The notes under the pieces are model-generated. The model ran no database searches. It was not told the DNA's origin and was given only the letters and a program-made list of their open reading frames with translations. From Dryocosmus kuriphilus (taxonomy: Eukaryota > Arthropoda > Insecta > Hymenoptera > Cynipidae), in NCBI GenBank assembly GCA_038277395.1, contig CM076193.1, forward strand, positions 144,635,813 through 144,699,812: DNA of 64,000 nt, in the 5' to 3' direction. Of the stretch, positions 1-10,786 are shown piece by piece (position 1 is the stretch's first letter; each line of letters begins with the position of its first letter). The translations under genes and the position numbers were made by a program.

Positions 1-151
1 CGGAGCGCAAAGCCCGACGACCACGAGACCGCGCGCCCTAGGCGCGCTCATACTTCGCGCTAAGAGCAGTGCGCCAAGCGCGCGATGAAAATGTGCCCGC
101 GAGGCGGGCAGATTTTTTTATCCTATATTTATATATATATATATATATATA
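1..151. other. GC-rich edge followed by a (TA)n microsatellite
   Basis: The first ~115 bases are much richer in GC than the surrounding DNA, with several short GCGC-type palindromes, and then pass into a run of TA dinucleotides at about 126-151. No gene is visible. The TA run ends directly at the left tip of the DD41D element, as expected for a TA-targeting transposon. Confidence 0.5.
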
Positions 152-2273
152 CAGGGTTTCTAAAAAGTCCCGGGACGGTTGGATATTTCCTCAGGTAAAA
201 TATTTCTCAAAAAAGTGAAGGTCATTCCTAAAATAAATTTCAACGAGGAATTCAACAGTGACCTTCGTTTTGACCTTGAAATTGACCTTAATGGCTTTTT
301 GAAGGTCAACTTTGTTTTTTTAAATGGAAACCTCCTTTTTTTACATCGGCAATCCATAGAGCGGAAAATTCTACGTTCAGGTACGTACCCAAGTCATAGG
401 TCAATTGTAACGTTCAAGGTCAGTTAGAGGTTATTTGAAATTAACAAAGTTTTCCAAGAGGTCATTGCAATTCCTGAAGTAAATTTCAACGAAGAACTCA
501 ATGGTGACCTTCATTTTGACCTTGACGTTGACTTTCATGACTTTTTGAAGGTCAACTTTGTTTTTTTAAATGGAAACACCCTTTTTTACATCTGCAATCG
601 ATAGAGCGAAAAATTTTACGTTCAGGTGCGTACCCAAGTCATAGATCAATTGTAACGTTCAAGGTCAGTTAGAGGTTATTTGAAATTAACAAAGTTTTCC
701 AAGAGGTCAGTACAATTCCTGAAGTAAATTTCAGCGAGAAATTCATTGGTGGTGTGCTCTGTATTGATCTTGGTTACAGCGTTTTGAATACTGTAAAATC
801 ATAAGGAAATTTTTCATTAAAAGTTCCAGGTGTTCTGGTCAGAGTTCTGTTTCTCCCCAAAGAGTTATACAGTCCTATACCGTAGCCCAAGCACTTGTTG
901 AAAACCCACACCGTAGTTTACGTCGAGCTAGTGATGAGCGTGACGTTGCCCCTGAGACAGTGCAAAATATTTTAAAAAGCATTAATTTCCATCCTTACAA
1001 AGTTCATCTGGTACAAGAGCTCAATGAAGACGATCCTGATCGTCGGGTTGAATTTTGTGAAATTATGATGGACAGAATTGATAGAGATCCTCTTTTCTTG
1101 TACAATACAGTATTTTCAGATGAAGCTACTTTCACTTTAAAAGGTGAAGTTAACAGGCAAAATTGTAGATATTGGTCCGACACAAATCCTGATTGGATGT
1201 TGGAGAGTCACACACAATATCCACAAAAGATTAATGTTTGGGCCGGTATCTTGAATGATACATTGATAGGCCCTTTCTTCATCAATGGTAGTCTCAATGC
1301 TCGTGCATATGAAGAGCTTCTCAGAAACCAAATTGTACCAAGAATAAGGGAGATTACAGGTGATAATTTTCAAAATATTTGGTTCCAGCAGGACGGAGCA
1401 GCGGCTCATTACGGTAGGGAGGTTCGAGCATATTTGGATACTCAGTTCCCTCAAAGGTGGATTGGAATAAGGTGTGAAATCGAGTGGCCTGCTAGATCTC
1501 CTGATCTGACGCCTCTCGACTATTTTCTTTGGGGTTATTTAAAGAGCAAAGTATACTCAACGCAACCCCAAAGCTTAGACGATTTGCAGAATCGGATTCT
1601 GCAACAGGCTACTTTGATTGATAGGGATATGATTCGTAATGCTGTAACACATTTTACAATCGCATAGCATTTTGTCAAGAAGCTCAAGGTTTTCAGTTCG
1701 AACATCTTCACTGAAGCGTGAGAGGCAAGGGGACTCACGCTAATCAAGCACCCCGAAACGTGAGAGGCAAGGGGACTCACGCTAATCAAGCACCCCAAAG
1801 GGAACAGTATTTACTACGTCCACGTCGTTGTTCCTGGGTAATGTTAAACGTAAACGTAAACTGCTTGGAAAAAACCTTCAAAAAACCTTGAAGATCATCA
1901 CCAAGATCAATACAGAGCTCACCAATGAATTTCTCGTTGAAATTTACTTCAGGAATTACACTAACCTCTTGGAAAGCTTTGTTAATTTCAAATAACCTCT
2001 AACTGACCTTGAACGTTACAATTGACCTATGACTTGGGTACGTACCTGAATGTAGAATTTTCCGCTCTATCGATTGCAGATGTAAAAAAAGGGGGTGTCC
2101 ATTTAAAAAACAAAGTTGACCTTCAAAAACCCATGAAGGTCAACATCAAGGTCAAAATAAAGGTCACCATTGAATTCCTCTTTGAAATTTACTTCAGGAA
2201 TGACCTTCACTTTTTTGAAAAATATTTTACCTGAGGAAATATCCAACCGTCCCGGGACTTTTTAGACACCCTG
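152..2273 (+). mobile_element. DD41D Tc1/mariner-superfamily transposon, copy 1 (internally deleted)
   Basis: The tips are inverted: CAGGGTTTCTAAAAAGTCCC on the left and the complement of CAGGGTGTCTAAAAAGTCCC on the right, each flanked by TA, the usual target duplication of the IS630-Tc1-mariner superfamily. The inverted arms are long (left ~620 bp, right ~380 bp) and built from a ~245-bp subterminal unit, two on the left and one on the right. A transposase fragment lies between them. Compared with the second copy at 58753-62440, about 390 bp are missing at position 883/884, including the start codon and the DNA-binding N-terminus. A 42-bp GTGAG...CTCAC segment near 1715-1795 is duplicated here but single in copy 2. 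The copy looks dead but could be mobilised in trans. Confidence 0.85.
884..1667 (+). pseudogene. DD41D transposase, 5'-deleted
   Basis: The open frame from about 885 to 1667 encodes the catalytic half of a Tc1/mariner-type transposase. Visible motifs are FSDEATF (first Asp), WFQQDGAAAH (second Asp) and SPDLTPLDYFLWG (third Asp). 41 residues separate the second and third Asp, hence DD41D, the spacing described for the rosa-like group. The helix-turn-helix N-terminus is absent because of the ~390-bp deletion joined at 883/884. Near 1648 one T is missing relative to copy 2, so the last residues differ (HFTIA instead of HFYNRIAFC). Without its DNA-binding domain the product should not transpose DNA by itself. 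Confidence 0.85.
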
Positions 2274-3013
2274 TATATAAATATTTAAGAGGATATCATA
2301 GGAAGGAAACACAATCGAAAAGCCCGAAAAGTCATACATTTGGATCAATAAATAATAAATAAATAATTAAATACGATATTCAAGATTCAAGAATAAAAAA
2401 AATTCCCGTGAATAATTGAAAATATTAAACATGAAATTAGACCGAGCAAATTCTACGTAAAACTTGAGTTCCTTTTACCTTTATAAATACAGAGCTGATC
2501 GAAATATCAGAATATTGTAAGTAAAGACGATTTCTCCTTTAAATATAATTTTGCGCAGTAGTAGTTTTGTGGTTACTTTATCTATAGCTCTTAAAAAAAG
2601 TGATGATTTTATGAAATAAAATTTAGCTTAACTTATTTCGATATTTTATTCAAAACCGTAAAAAAAGTTTTATCTATAAACTCAAAAGTTGCAAATATAC
2701 CTTGTTTATTAAAAACTTTCTTTATAAAATAAATTATAGTAACCTTTATTTGACAATCAAACAAAAAATATTGAAAAGATTTTCGGTTTTTTTTACTTCT
2801 TCTCTTCTGCACAAACTTTAAAAGCATGCGAAAACAATTATTATAGACATTTTCACTTTATTGTGACGTGAATAAATACGTGTGATTTACAATTGTACAT
2901 AGGTAAATATTGTTATGTCACAAACAATAATTACATAACTTACCTACAGTTTTTGTCGCCTCCTTTTTGTTCCGGTCTTGACGAAATTTAATTCTAAGGG
3001 TCGAGAATAACCA
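2274..3013. other. AT-rich intergenic DNA
   Basis: This AT-rich stretch has only short chance open frames. I see no conserved protein motif, RNA or repeat that I can name. Confidence 0.4.
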
Positions 3014-3169
3014 CCTTGCTTAAAATGACGGATAGGATCCGATAGAGCCAGATGACAAACCGAATAATAGACCGGATAGCCCACTTCGGATTCTTGCCCG
3101 GCCCTACCCGGTTCTTAGTATCCTTCGCGGAAAAATAGCGGTCTTATCCGAGTTCTATTCGGGATGACA

Positions 3170-3760
3170 TCGAAATTATATTTGCCTACGTTAAAAGTGG
3201 CATTTTACCTGGTCCTATCCAGAACTGTGTCGGAACTAAAGTTGGGTGACAAGGTCGAAAAGGGTTTTCTATCTGGTCCTATCCGGCTTTCCAGCGGACA
3301 TTTAAAATAGGAAATCGAATTATTCACCCGACGGAATCTTATATGGTCCTATCAGGAACTTTGGCAGAACTAAAGTTGGATGACAAGACCCAAAATGGTT
3401 TTCTATCTGTTTCTGTTCGGCTTCCCAGCGGATATTTAAATACGAAAATCGAATTATTCGCCCGACGGAATCTTATCTGGCCCTATCCGGAACTTTGTCG
3501 GAACTAAAGTTGGGTGACAAGACCGAAAATGGTTTTCTATCTGGTTCTATACGGCTTTCCAGCGTACATTTAAATTAGAAAATCGAACTATTCGCCCGAC
3601 TGAATCTTATCTGGCCCTATCCGGAACTTTGTCGAAACTAAAGTTGGGTGACAAGACCGAAAATGGTTTTCTATCTGGTTCTATACGGCTTTCCAGCGTA
3701 CATTTAAATTAGAAAATCGAATTATTCGCTCGACGGAATCTTATACAGATCTACCGGGTC
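3170..3760. repeat. 134-bp tandem repeat, four to five copies
   Basis: The phrase GGAACTAAAGTTGGGTGACA or a close variant recurs at 3231, 3365, 3499 and 3633, exactly 134 bp apart. Each unit carries TTTTCTATCTGGTTCTATCC, CCAGCG and AAATCGAATTATTCGCCCGA. Divergence between units is low to moderate. Confidence 0.85.
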
Positions 3761-3889
3761 GGGACTATAATTAAGTTAGCAACAATTTTTCACTATACTT
3801 AGTAGGAAAAGATATATCTAATACACCTGTTTGATCGTCATCGATCCTGTTTATGGTGCTTTCACAGTACACGGTAGTATAGGGCAATA

Positions 3890-4300
3890 CGGGTACCAAA
3901 AACATTCCGTATAGAGCCAAATAAGAAACCAGATAGAAAAAATGAAATACACCGACCAACAGTCGGACAGAACCGGATAAGAAACCGGACACAATTTGGA
4001 CAAAGTCCCGGATAGGATAATACAGGCACCGAAAATATTGCATACAGACATATAAGAAACCAGATAGAAAAAATTTCATCTACCGACCAACTGCCGCATA
4101 GATCTGAATAAGAAACCGAACACAAATACCGTATAAGTATCCTGATAAAACCGGACAAAGCCCCGGATGGGGTAATACGGGCACCGAAAATATTCGGTAT
4201 AAAGACAGATAAAAAACAATATAAAAAAGTTTCATGCACCGACCAGTTGCTGATAGAACCGAATAAGAAAACGGACACAAATACCGTATAAGTTTCCGGA
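3890..4300. repeat. Diverged 131-156-bp tandem repeat
   Basis: ACCGACCA recurs at 3951, 4082 and 4238. Between these, blocks such as AATAAGAAACCGGACACAA, ACAAAGYCCCGGATRGGRTA and GGCACCGAAAATATT repeat. The motif content mirrors the 134-bp array on the opposite strand. Confidence 0.7.
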
Positions 4301-4396
4301 TGGAATCTGATAACATTACGAATCCTATCCGGTTCTATCGGATATCCTATCCATCATTTTAAGCAGGGCAATGAGACAAGTTTCAAATATAATTGT

Positions 4397-4402
4397 TTTA
4401 TT
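4397..4402 (-). terminator. Candidate poly(A) signal of the small minus-strand gene
   Basis: AATAAA on the minus strand lies 24 bases beyond the TGA of the candidate spliced frame ending at 4426. It fits only if that gene is real. Confidence 0.3.
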
Positions 4403-4425
4403 GAATATTAATTAATTACAAATGA

Positions 4426-4739
4426 TCAGAATTGTTCAACCTTCCTCTTTCCTATCGTCCAGCTGGAAGAACAGCATGAAATTAGTTTAAAAAACTTTGA
4501 ATATTTATTGCAGGGTCAATTAACGAGAAAATTGAGGGAAATAGTTAGGCACTTACCAGAATTCTAGATGTACAGTTGTCACTTCACTGATAATCCAGTA
4601 GGTGGTGGGTTTCTTCACCGGTCCAATGTGATTGTGGATAAATCGCATGCCGATGATGCTTGTGGTGGTGTAAGTCAATCTGAACACTGATATAACAGTC
4701 CAAGAAATAGAGTCGCAAATCCTTGAAGAGGCAGTATCT
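4426..4739 (-). CDS. Candidate small spliced gene of unknown function
   Basis: I do not recognise the product. An exon ending at 4557 is followed by a consensus donor (TTCTG|GTAAGTG). After a 94-base intron (4463-4556) the acceptor TGCTGTTCTTCCAG leads into exon 4426-4462. Splicing keeps one frame open through both exons to TGA at 4426-4428, and an AATAAA follows. A further acceptor-like TTTGTCCCTTCAG sits at 4740-4752, so the upstream exon would start at 4739. The first ATG within it is at 4648, giving a 42-residue tail (MRFIHNHIGP... ending KRKVEQF). Upstream exons were not found. TATAAAAT at 4909-4916 (minus) could be a promoter of an alternative unspliced 5' end. This may be chance; transcript data would decide. 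Confidence 0.25.
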
Positions 4740-5040
4740 CTGAAGGGACAAAATCACTGTAACCACAAAGGGCGACCAAATGGGTTACTAGAACCCCACT
4801 GTCCACTTGCACACGGGGCTACACGACGAATTCGATGGTGCAGAAACGATGGACTGATATGGTGACCAAGATACAACTGAACGACGGATGACTGACGAAG
4901 ACCAATTAATTTTATAGCGACAGACTTCCGAGCTCGCGGAAGATCTGATGGAAACTGAACTGCCCTGACAGAAAGATGTCACTTTTCACAAGGGTAGGTG
5001 TTGTCCTCGCCCTCCGCTGATTAGTCCTCGTTGACTTGTA

Positions 5041-6434
5041 CAATAAGCTTGATTCTCGATTGCTACAAATTACATTTAGAGTGCTTCTTAACTTCATAGG
5101 TAGGAAAATTGACCGACTCTGTGTCGCCAATAATTTATTATTTTCAGAGAGAACAAATCCTGGTGATTGGATTCAATTTCGTCCAATTTACAAGTTCGTC
5201 CAAATAACTTCGAAGACGTGGTTATTGATTACTTTTATGTGCACCGAAAAAATACGATCATGACTCACTTTTTATAAATTATAGCCTAAGGTGACATACG
5301 TCACAATATATAGCGTAAATAGCTGATAAGTGCTGATAAGCTGAAGGGAAAACAATGGTATACCAAATGTATTCAATGTAATAATAAAATCCTTAATTTT
5401 TTTACATTTTTCAAAATAATTCATTAAATAGTTATTGAAAATGAAAAAATAATTTCCAAATCCACTTGTAATGAGAAATAATTCTTTACGAAAATAATTA
5501 TTTTTAAAATAAAGTTTAGCCCCATGCAGTTGGCATCATTTTTTTTCCCTTCAGCTATCCAGGCCACCACACAGTCGGCCCTATTGGAAGTGAAAATACG
5601 CAAATATTCAATAAAAATGGAAAAGAATGCAAGATCTGGTTTTTAATTTTTCTAAAACAGCCAATGAAATTCAACTTCACAAGAATAAATTCTAAAACTC
5701 AATAATCACTGGTTAGTAAAAATTTGAAAAATAATATTGTATAGGAGTGCCCGGTTTATTTCTAGAAACTCAACATTTTTAAACTAAAAAATAATGATTG
5801 GGATCTTAAAAAATTCTTTAAATAAATAGAAACAATTGATTGAAATTGTAAATGAGTGCATAGAAAACAAAAAATATTAATGTAATGTAAAATCTCTGTA
5901 TCTTTTTAAGACAGAAAAGCTGGTAGGGGCTGGTAAACATCTTGGACAAATCCTTGGCAAAAAGCTGGCAGGGGCATTACTTGTTGGCTATATATTTTTA
6001 TTTTTCTAAGAAAAGCCTATGTAACACAACTTCACAAGAATAAAGTCAACTCATTATTAATTCGGAAATGTTGAAAAAAAAAATAATATTAAAGGAGAAT
6101 CCCCGGTCCATTTCTACGAACTCAAAATTTTTCATTTTCATTGTACATTTTAGATTTTAAAAATGCAGTGTTCGACACATTACCGTCAGGTAGAAGAAAA
6201 ACAATTAATCTGATGTTCAGCTAAAATTATAAATAATGAAATAATTTTTTTTTAAAGACTTCATATCTTGAAAGTGATACTTCTAATTTTTAAAAAACAC
6301 AATTGTTTCAATGATTAGCGAATCAATTTATTGAAATTATAACAAAATAAAAAATATTTATATTTTCTTACAAAAGTACAAAAGAACACTTTCTCCACTG
6401 TGGAATAAACGAAAATATAACCAGTTTTGCTCAA
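5041..6434. other. AT-rich 3' flank of a MATH-BTB gene with an internal duplication
   Basis: No gene is seen. A block containing CAGCCAATGAAATTCAACTT, CACAAGAATAAA and CTCAATAATCACTGGTTAGT near 5660-5770 recurs diverged near 6010-6130. It recurs again near 53650-53790, downstream of the intact MATH-BTB gene. This shows that the two gene loci share their 3' flanks and arose by segmental duplication. Confidence 0.5.
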
Positions 6435-7489
6435 TTATTTTGATCCCATTTCGACCAATAATTCGAATAGAAGGTGAGCGCACGGTGGTTGATTTAAAGC
6501 TTGAAACTCAGTTGTTTCCATTACAGCTTTAAAATTTTTCACAATGAAATCTATACAATATTCTTTCAAAGATATCGCATCATGCTGATCGCTTAGTTTC
6601 AAAACATTTATCGAATTCTCGATTTTCAATGTTTTTCGCAAAGCGTGTTCACAAATTAACTTCAGATCGTTGATTTGATAGAAATCAGCGGCTGTAAAGG
6701 TTTCCAAGCCTAGTTCATCTAATTTTTCAACATTGCCGGTGTACATGAATCGTAGTAATTCGTAGAAAACCTCAAATCTTATTCCATTTACTTTAGCCTC
6801 GTTAGAATTCGACTCCATCATGTCAGTCGAAAACATTTTGTCAAAAACTGGACTTCTCGACGCAAGAATAATTTTATGCGCGGGTATTTTTTCATCTCCG
6901 AGGCAAAGAGTAACATCATTGTAACTTTTATTTTTTATGTAGGAATTAAATCCTAGTTCTAACATATTTTGCCTCATATTATCAATTTCAAAAATGTCAC
7001 TCATATCATTAATTTCACAAATTATGTTAAGATTGCCCCCTACTAGCAAAGGTTCTAATTCTTTTATGAGGATAAAACGTTCAAAGCCGTATTTGAAAAT
7101 TTGACTATTTGGAGCAAAAATTTGTGCTCCAAAAAATAAATTCTTGAAGATTTTACTTCTTGCAAATGATTTAGATTTATCAGCATCTATTATGGAAAAA
7201 CTAAAATTGAAAGATTTTGGACTTAAATGTACAAAGCTTTCTACAAACAGTGAGACGTAAGACTCGAACGGGATAACACTTAAACAATTTCGGCACCTGG
7301 ATTCGTCGGCGGAACGGTTGGGGGTATTTATTTGTAAGACAATACACAATTTTATTTTCTGGGTTTTAGTGGCTTTGCACATAAGAAATGTGTCCGACTT
7401 CACGGTTTGTGAATATGGATTTTTTTCTCTTTTTCACTCCAATTTATAGTCCAGGAATATTTCGTTCCAAAATCATCTTTATTCGTCAT
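6435..7489 (-). CDS. MATH-BTB (SPOP-like) protein, N-terminus frameshifted
   Basis: A MATH-BTB protein normally binds substrates with MATH and CUL3 with BTB for ubiquitination. A frame of 322 codons is open from 7403 to the stop at 6435. It holds the rest of a MATH domain, then BTB (motifs SYNDVTLCLGDEKIPAHKII, LASRSPVFDKMF, FYELLRFMYTG) and a BACK-like tail. The true start is probably ATG at 7487-7489, in another frame. It begins MTNKDDFGTKYSWTINWS, the expected MATH start, and runs into a stop at about 7405, where one base change in reading restores register. Just upstream a minus-strand acceptor (TTATAATTTCAG, exon from 7502) indicates an intron in the 5' UTR, as in the paralogue at 54775-55788. 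It may be a young pseudogene or a sequence error. Confidence 0.75.
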
Positions 7490-7547
7490 CGTTGCTTGGA
7501 CGCTGAAATTATAAGTTTTAAAACATTTAAAAAAAGACATTATTAAT

Positions 7548-8285
7548 TATGTACATTAGGGTGGGTCGAAAAAATAAAACTTTGAAAATAGAACTTGAAA
7601 CTATGTGGAAAAATAGTGCACTAGGACCCTGAAAAAGTATAATTAATTTGGTGCCCATTGATGAGCGTCTTGAACTTGCACGTTAACAAAATGTACTTTT
7701 GTCTTCTTCTTCAATTCTTCTTATTCTTACTTTCTCTATGTATGTCAACTTTTTTTTTATATGTTCGAAGGTCCTAGACGTTGCTCTAGATTTTTAAATT
7801 TTTGTAATTAACATTCTCTAGACGATAATTTATGTTTAATGGATCCTGTTTTCAAAAAACAATTTTAAAATCTAAAGGAATGAAGAGAGAGTTTTTCCAA
7901 GTATTAAACGCTTTTCTATTGGTAAAAATACATTAGAAAAACATTTGATAAGTTTGGAAAATCATAAATGTGAGCACAGTAAATTTGTGAAAAACTGAAT
8001 TTTTTGAAATGATCTTTTTTCAGCTGACTCTAAACGATATTTATAACATCTAAGAGATTTTTATTTATAAAAATACACTAGGAAAAAAATTGATAAGTTA
8101 TATTGATATTATATGAATTGATAATTGATAGCCAAAAAACAAAAAATACCCTGTTTCCCAAAAAGTCGTTTTCGTATTTTACCCAATTATCTTTTTCCAT
8201 ATGAGTTTAGTAAGTCTTTTCTACGTCCGAGGGGTTTTTGCTGGTAAAAATACACTAGAAAAGAATAATTGTTAAGTTTTAAGAA
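7548..8285 (-). repeat. Dispersed repeat R1, minus copy
   Basis: Reverse-complemented, this segment aligns along its length with 20225-21010. Shared landmarks are CTAGTGTATTTTTACCAG, TTGGAAAACAGGGTA, ATTAATTATACTTTTTCAGG and a tail ending ACCCTAATGTA. Internally it is a ~150-bp tandem repeat with TTTTTCTAGTGTATTTTTA at the start of each unit. The LTR element is inserted at its end. Family unknown. Confidence 0.65.
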
Positions 8286-10241
8286 TGTGACGATGTGTTA
8301 CGTCACGACGCCCCCCAGGCTTCGAACTACGATCATACCAATATATATTATGCCAGTGTACGTCACCATGCCGGCACGAGCGAACGTGCCATCCCTACCC
8401 CACAGAGTAACCAGTGCGCCGACGCGACCCACGGCTCGCGTCGTTATAAGCACCAGCGAGACGTGGATCGTGGCACTTCACTCGGTGCGTCCAGTCGAGG
8501 TGACTCGACTGGCCTCAACGAGAAGAAGTTGCACTGGTTCCTCTATGGACGGGTACACCCGTGGTAGAGTTACCGGGTGACCACGACGACGACGACGACG
8601 ACGTACGTACCGGCCCCTATCCTTACCCCTCGATCCCTACCTGGAGAAACCGACGCATCCGCAGATGGACGGGCACACCCGTGGTCTAGCTCATGCGACA
8701 CAGAGGACGTGCACTAGGTACTCCCTAGGCACCCCTCTGTCCGGCTATCCTTACCCCCCGATCCCTACCTGGAGAAACCGACGCATCCGCAGATGGACGG
8801 GCACACCCGTGGTCTGGCTCATGCGACACAGAGGACGTGCACTAGGTACCCCCTAGGTACCCCCTAGGCACCCCTCTGTCCGGCTATCCTTACCCCCCGA
8901 TCCCTACCTGGAGAAACCGACGCACCCGCAGATGGACGGGCACACCCGTGGTCTGGCTCGTGCGACGCAGAGGACGTGCACTAGGTACTCCCTAGGCACC
9001 CCTCTGTCCGGCTATCCTTACCCCCCGATCCCTACCTGGAGAAACCGACGCATCCGCAGATGGACGGGCACACCCGTGGTCTGGCTCATGCGACACAGAG
9101 GACGTGCACTAGGTACCCCCTAGGCACCCCTCTGTCCGGCTATCCTTACCCCCCGATCCCTACCTGGAGAAACCGACGCATCCGCAGATGGACGGGCACA
9201 CCCGTGGTCTGGCTCATGCGACGCAGAGGACGTGCACTAGGTACCCCCTAGGCACCCCTCTGTCCGGCTATCCTTACCCCCCGATCCCTACCTGGAGAAA
9301 CCGACGCATCCGCAGATGGACGGCACACACCGTGGTCTAGCTCATGCGACACAGAGGACGTGCACTAGGTACTCCCTAGGCACCCCTCTGTCCGGCTATC
9401 CTTACCCCCCGATCCCTACCTGGAGAAACCGACGCATCCGCAGATGGACGGGCACACCCGTGGTCTGGCTCATGCGACACAGAGGACGTGCACTAGGTAC
9501 CCCTAGGCACCCCTCTGTCCGGCTATCCTACCCCGACCCGCGACCAGTGACAGACAAGTGACCGAAACACACGCACATGGACGGACGCCCTCCCCCGGGC
9601 CCGCTCGCGCACCGCTGGGACCGCGACGCGGGTCCGACAAGCCGCAACCCGGACCGCCGAAAACCACCGCACCGACGCGCGATCGCGCGTACCCATCGTG
9701 GCCCCAGGACTCATGCCCCACCCACCTGTACTTCACCGCCAGGGGGAGTCCCGGGTCCACCACGATCCGTATAAACACCGCCATCTGAGATACCGCTCTA
9801 TTGGGACCCGAAATTAATCTGTTACAGGATCTACCGACGAGGAGGGGCCTCGACACAATCGCCCGCGACCGCCGCCGACATGAGGCCCTTACGGCGTCAA
9901 GACCTACCGATACGCACACACACACGCACATCGGCTTGCGGAAACACACTCAGTTTTGTATTCACTCACACACGCACACCGACAACATTATGTTCACACT
10001 CACATGCGCTCGCCGACACACAACACCACACTCAATCACACGTCCATACACTCATTCACACGAACACCCTCTTAGAGATGTACACTTATAGGTAAATAAA
10101 TGTCGTATTCTTGTTACTAGATCATACACCCCGTTGTTATCACTGTCTTGACCCTTACCCCCACTTCCAACCCTGGTTTAGACTGAGCTATCCACTAGGG
10201 GGACTTGGAGAAATCTGAGGCGGGAAAAAGGCAGCGTTACA
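8286..10241 (+). repeat. 5' LTR of the Ty3/gypsy element
   Basis: The LTR is 1,956 bp, long for the family. It opens with the palindromic GTGACG...CGTCAC, contains a TATAAG near 8440 that may be the promoter, a (GAC)n run near 8580, seven tandem 128-bp units, and AATAAA near 10095 as a likely polyadenylation signal. It differs from the 3' LTR by a 13-bp extra block in one unit, a C-run length and a few substitutions. Confidence 0.92.
8606..9525 (+). repeat. 128-bp tandem repeats inside the 5' LTR, seven units
   Basis: Units starting with CTATCCTTACCCCCCGATCC repeat every 128 bp (one is longer by 13 bp). Each has two short palindromes, ACGGGCACACCCGT and CTAGGTACYCCCTAG. The apparent repeated 63-residue open frames are by-products of the repeat, not genes. 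The array lies downstream of the TATA-like box, so it would probably be transcribed as part of R. Confidence 0.9.
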
Positions 10242-10259
10242 TGGCGCTCGAACAGGGAC
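10242..10259 (+). promoter_or_regulatory. Primer-binding site (tRNA-Lys-like)
   Basis: TGGCGCTCGAACAGGGAC follows the 5' LTR directly. It would pair with the 3' end of a tRNA ending ...GCGCCA. It differs by one base from the classic tRNA-Lys3 site, so a lysine tRNA is the likely primer for minus-strand DNA synthesis. That assignment is by resemblance only. Confidence 0.8.
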
Positions 10260-10299
10260 CGTTTCCGAAAAACTTCCGACAAATGTACCGAAAGTAGGG

Positions 10300-10710
10300 G
10301 TTTTCCCCCTCCACCATTCTAAGCCTGTATAAATTACGCGACCACGCATCCGAACGGACATTCGCGCGTAAGCCACGACCGAGAGCGAACGTCGCACCAG
10401 AAGCAACGCACCGAAAATACCAACCGACGATACCACTGTACCGCGAGTGGGGGTCTTCCCTTTCCACCATTATAAATTTGTATAAACTAGGCGACAACGC
10501 ATCCGAACGGGCATTCACCCGTGAACCACAACCGAGAACGAACGTCGATCCGGAGTTAGCACACCGAGACACACCAAGCAGCGATACGACGCAGTAAAAC
10601 CAGTCGGGCCTACTGGCCCCACTCCCGTCGCCCCCCACCACCTGAACGGCGCACACCGAGCGACGCAATAAGAACGAGAGCAAAAGTGTATAAAGCTGGC
10701 AACAACACCC
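10300..10710 (+). repeat. Leader repeat with TATA-like boxes
   Basis: A ~153-bp segment is imperfectly duplicated (CCACCAT at 10311 and 10464), with a weaker third trace near 10640-10700. Each carries a TGTATAAA-type motif (TATAAA at 10328, 10481 and 10689), followed in the first two by CGCATCCGAACGG. They lie between the primer-binding site and gag. The last box is about 100 bases before the gag ATG. Confidence 0.6.
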
Positions 10711-10786
10711 CGAGACGGAGAGTATCTACAGGTCCGTCTTCGCGTGAAGACGAGCGCTCCAGACTAACCAAAGACAACCAGCAAAC

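Larger units (their letters stand above)
3014..4368. mobile_element. 1.35-kb inverted-repeat element filled with tandem repeats
   Basis: The left tip CCTTGCTTAAAATGACGGAT and the reverse complement of the right tip, CCCTGCTTAAAATGATGGAT, match nearly perfectly. The match continues as GGATAGGAT-CCGATAGA. Between the tips the sequence is repetitive: a 134-bp array on the left half and a 131-156-bp array on the right half, both studded with TATCCGG/CCGGATA motifs in opposite orientations. There is no transposase and no clear target duplication. A non-autonomous DNA transposon of unknown superfamily is the simplest reading. Confidence 0.6.

Noticed and set aside
8665..9561. Series of overlapping 63-residue open frames (MDGHTRGLAHATQRT...)
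   Set aside because: They repeat exactly with the 128-bp LTR repeat and change frame between units, so they are by-products of the array.
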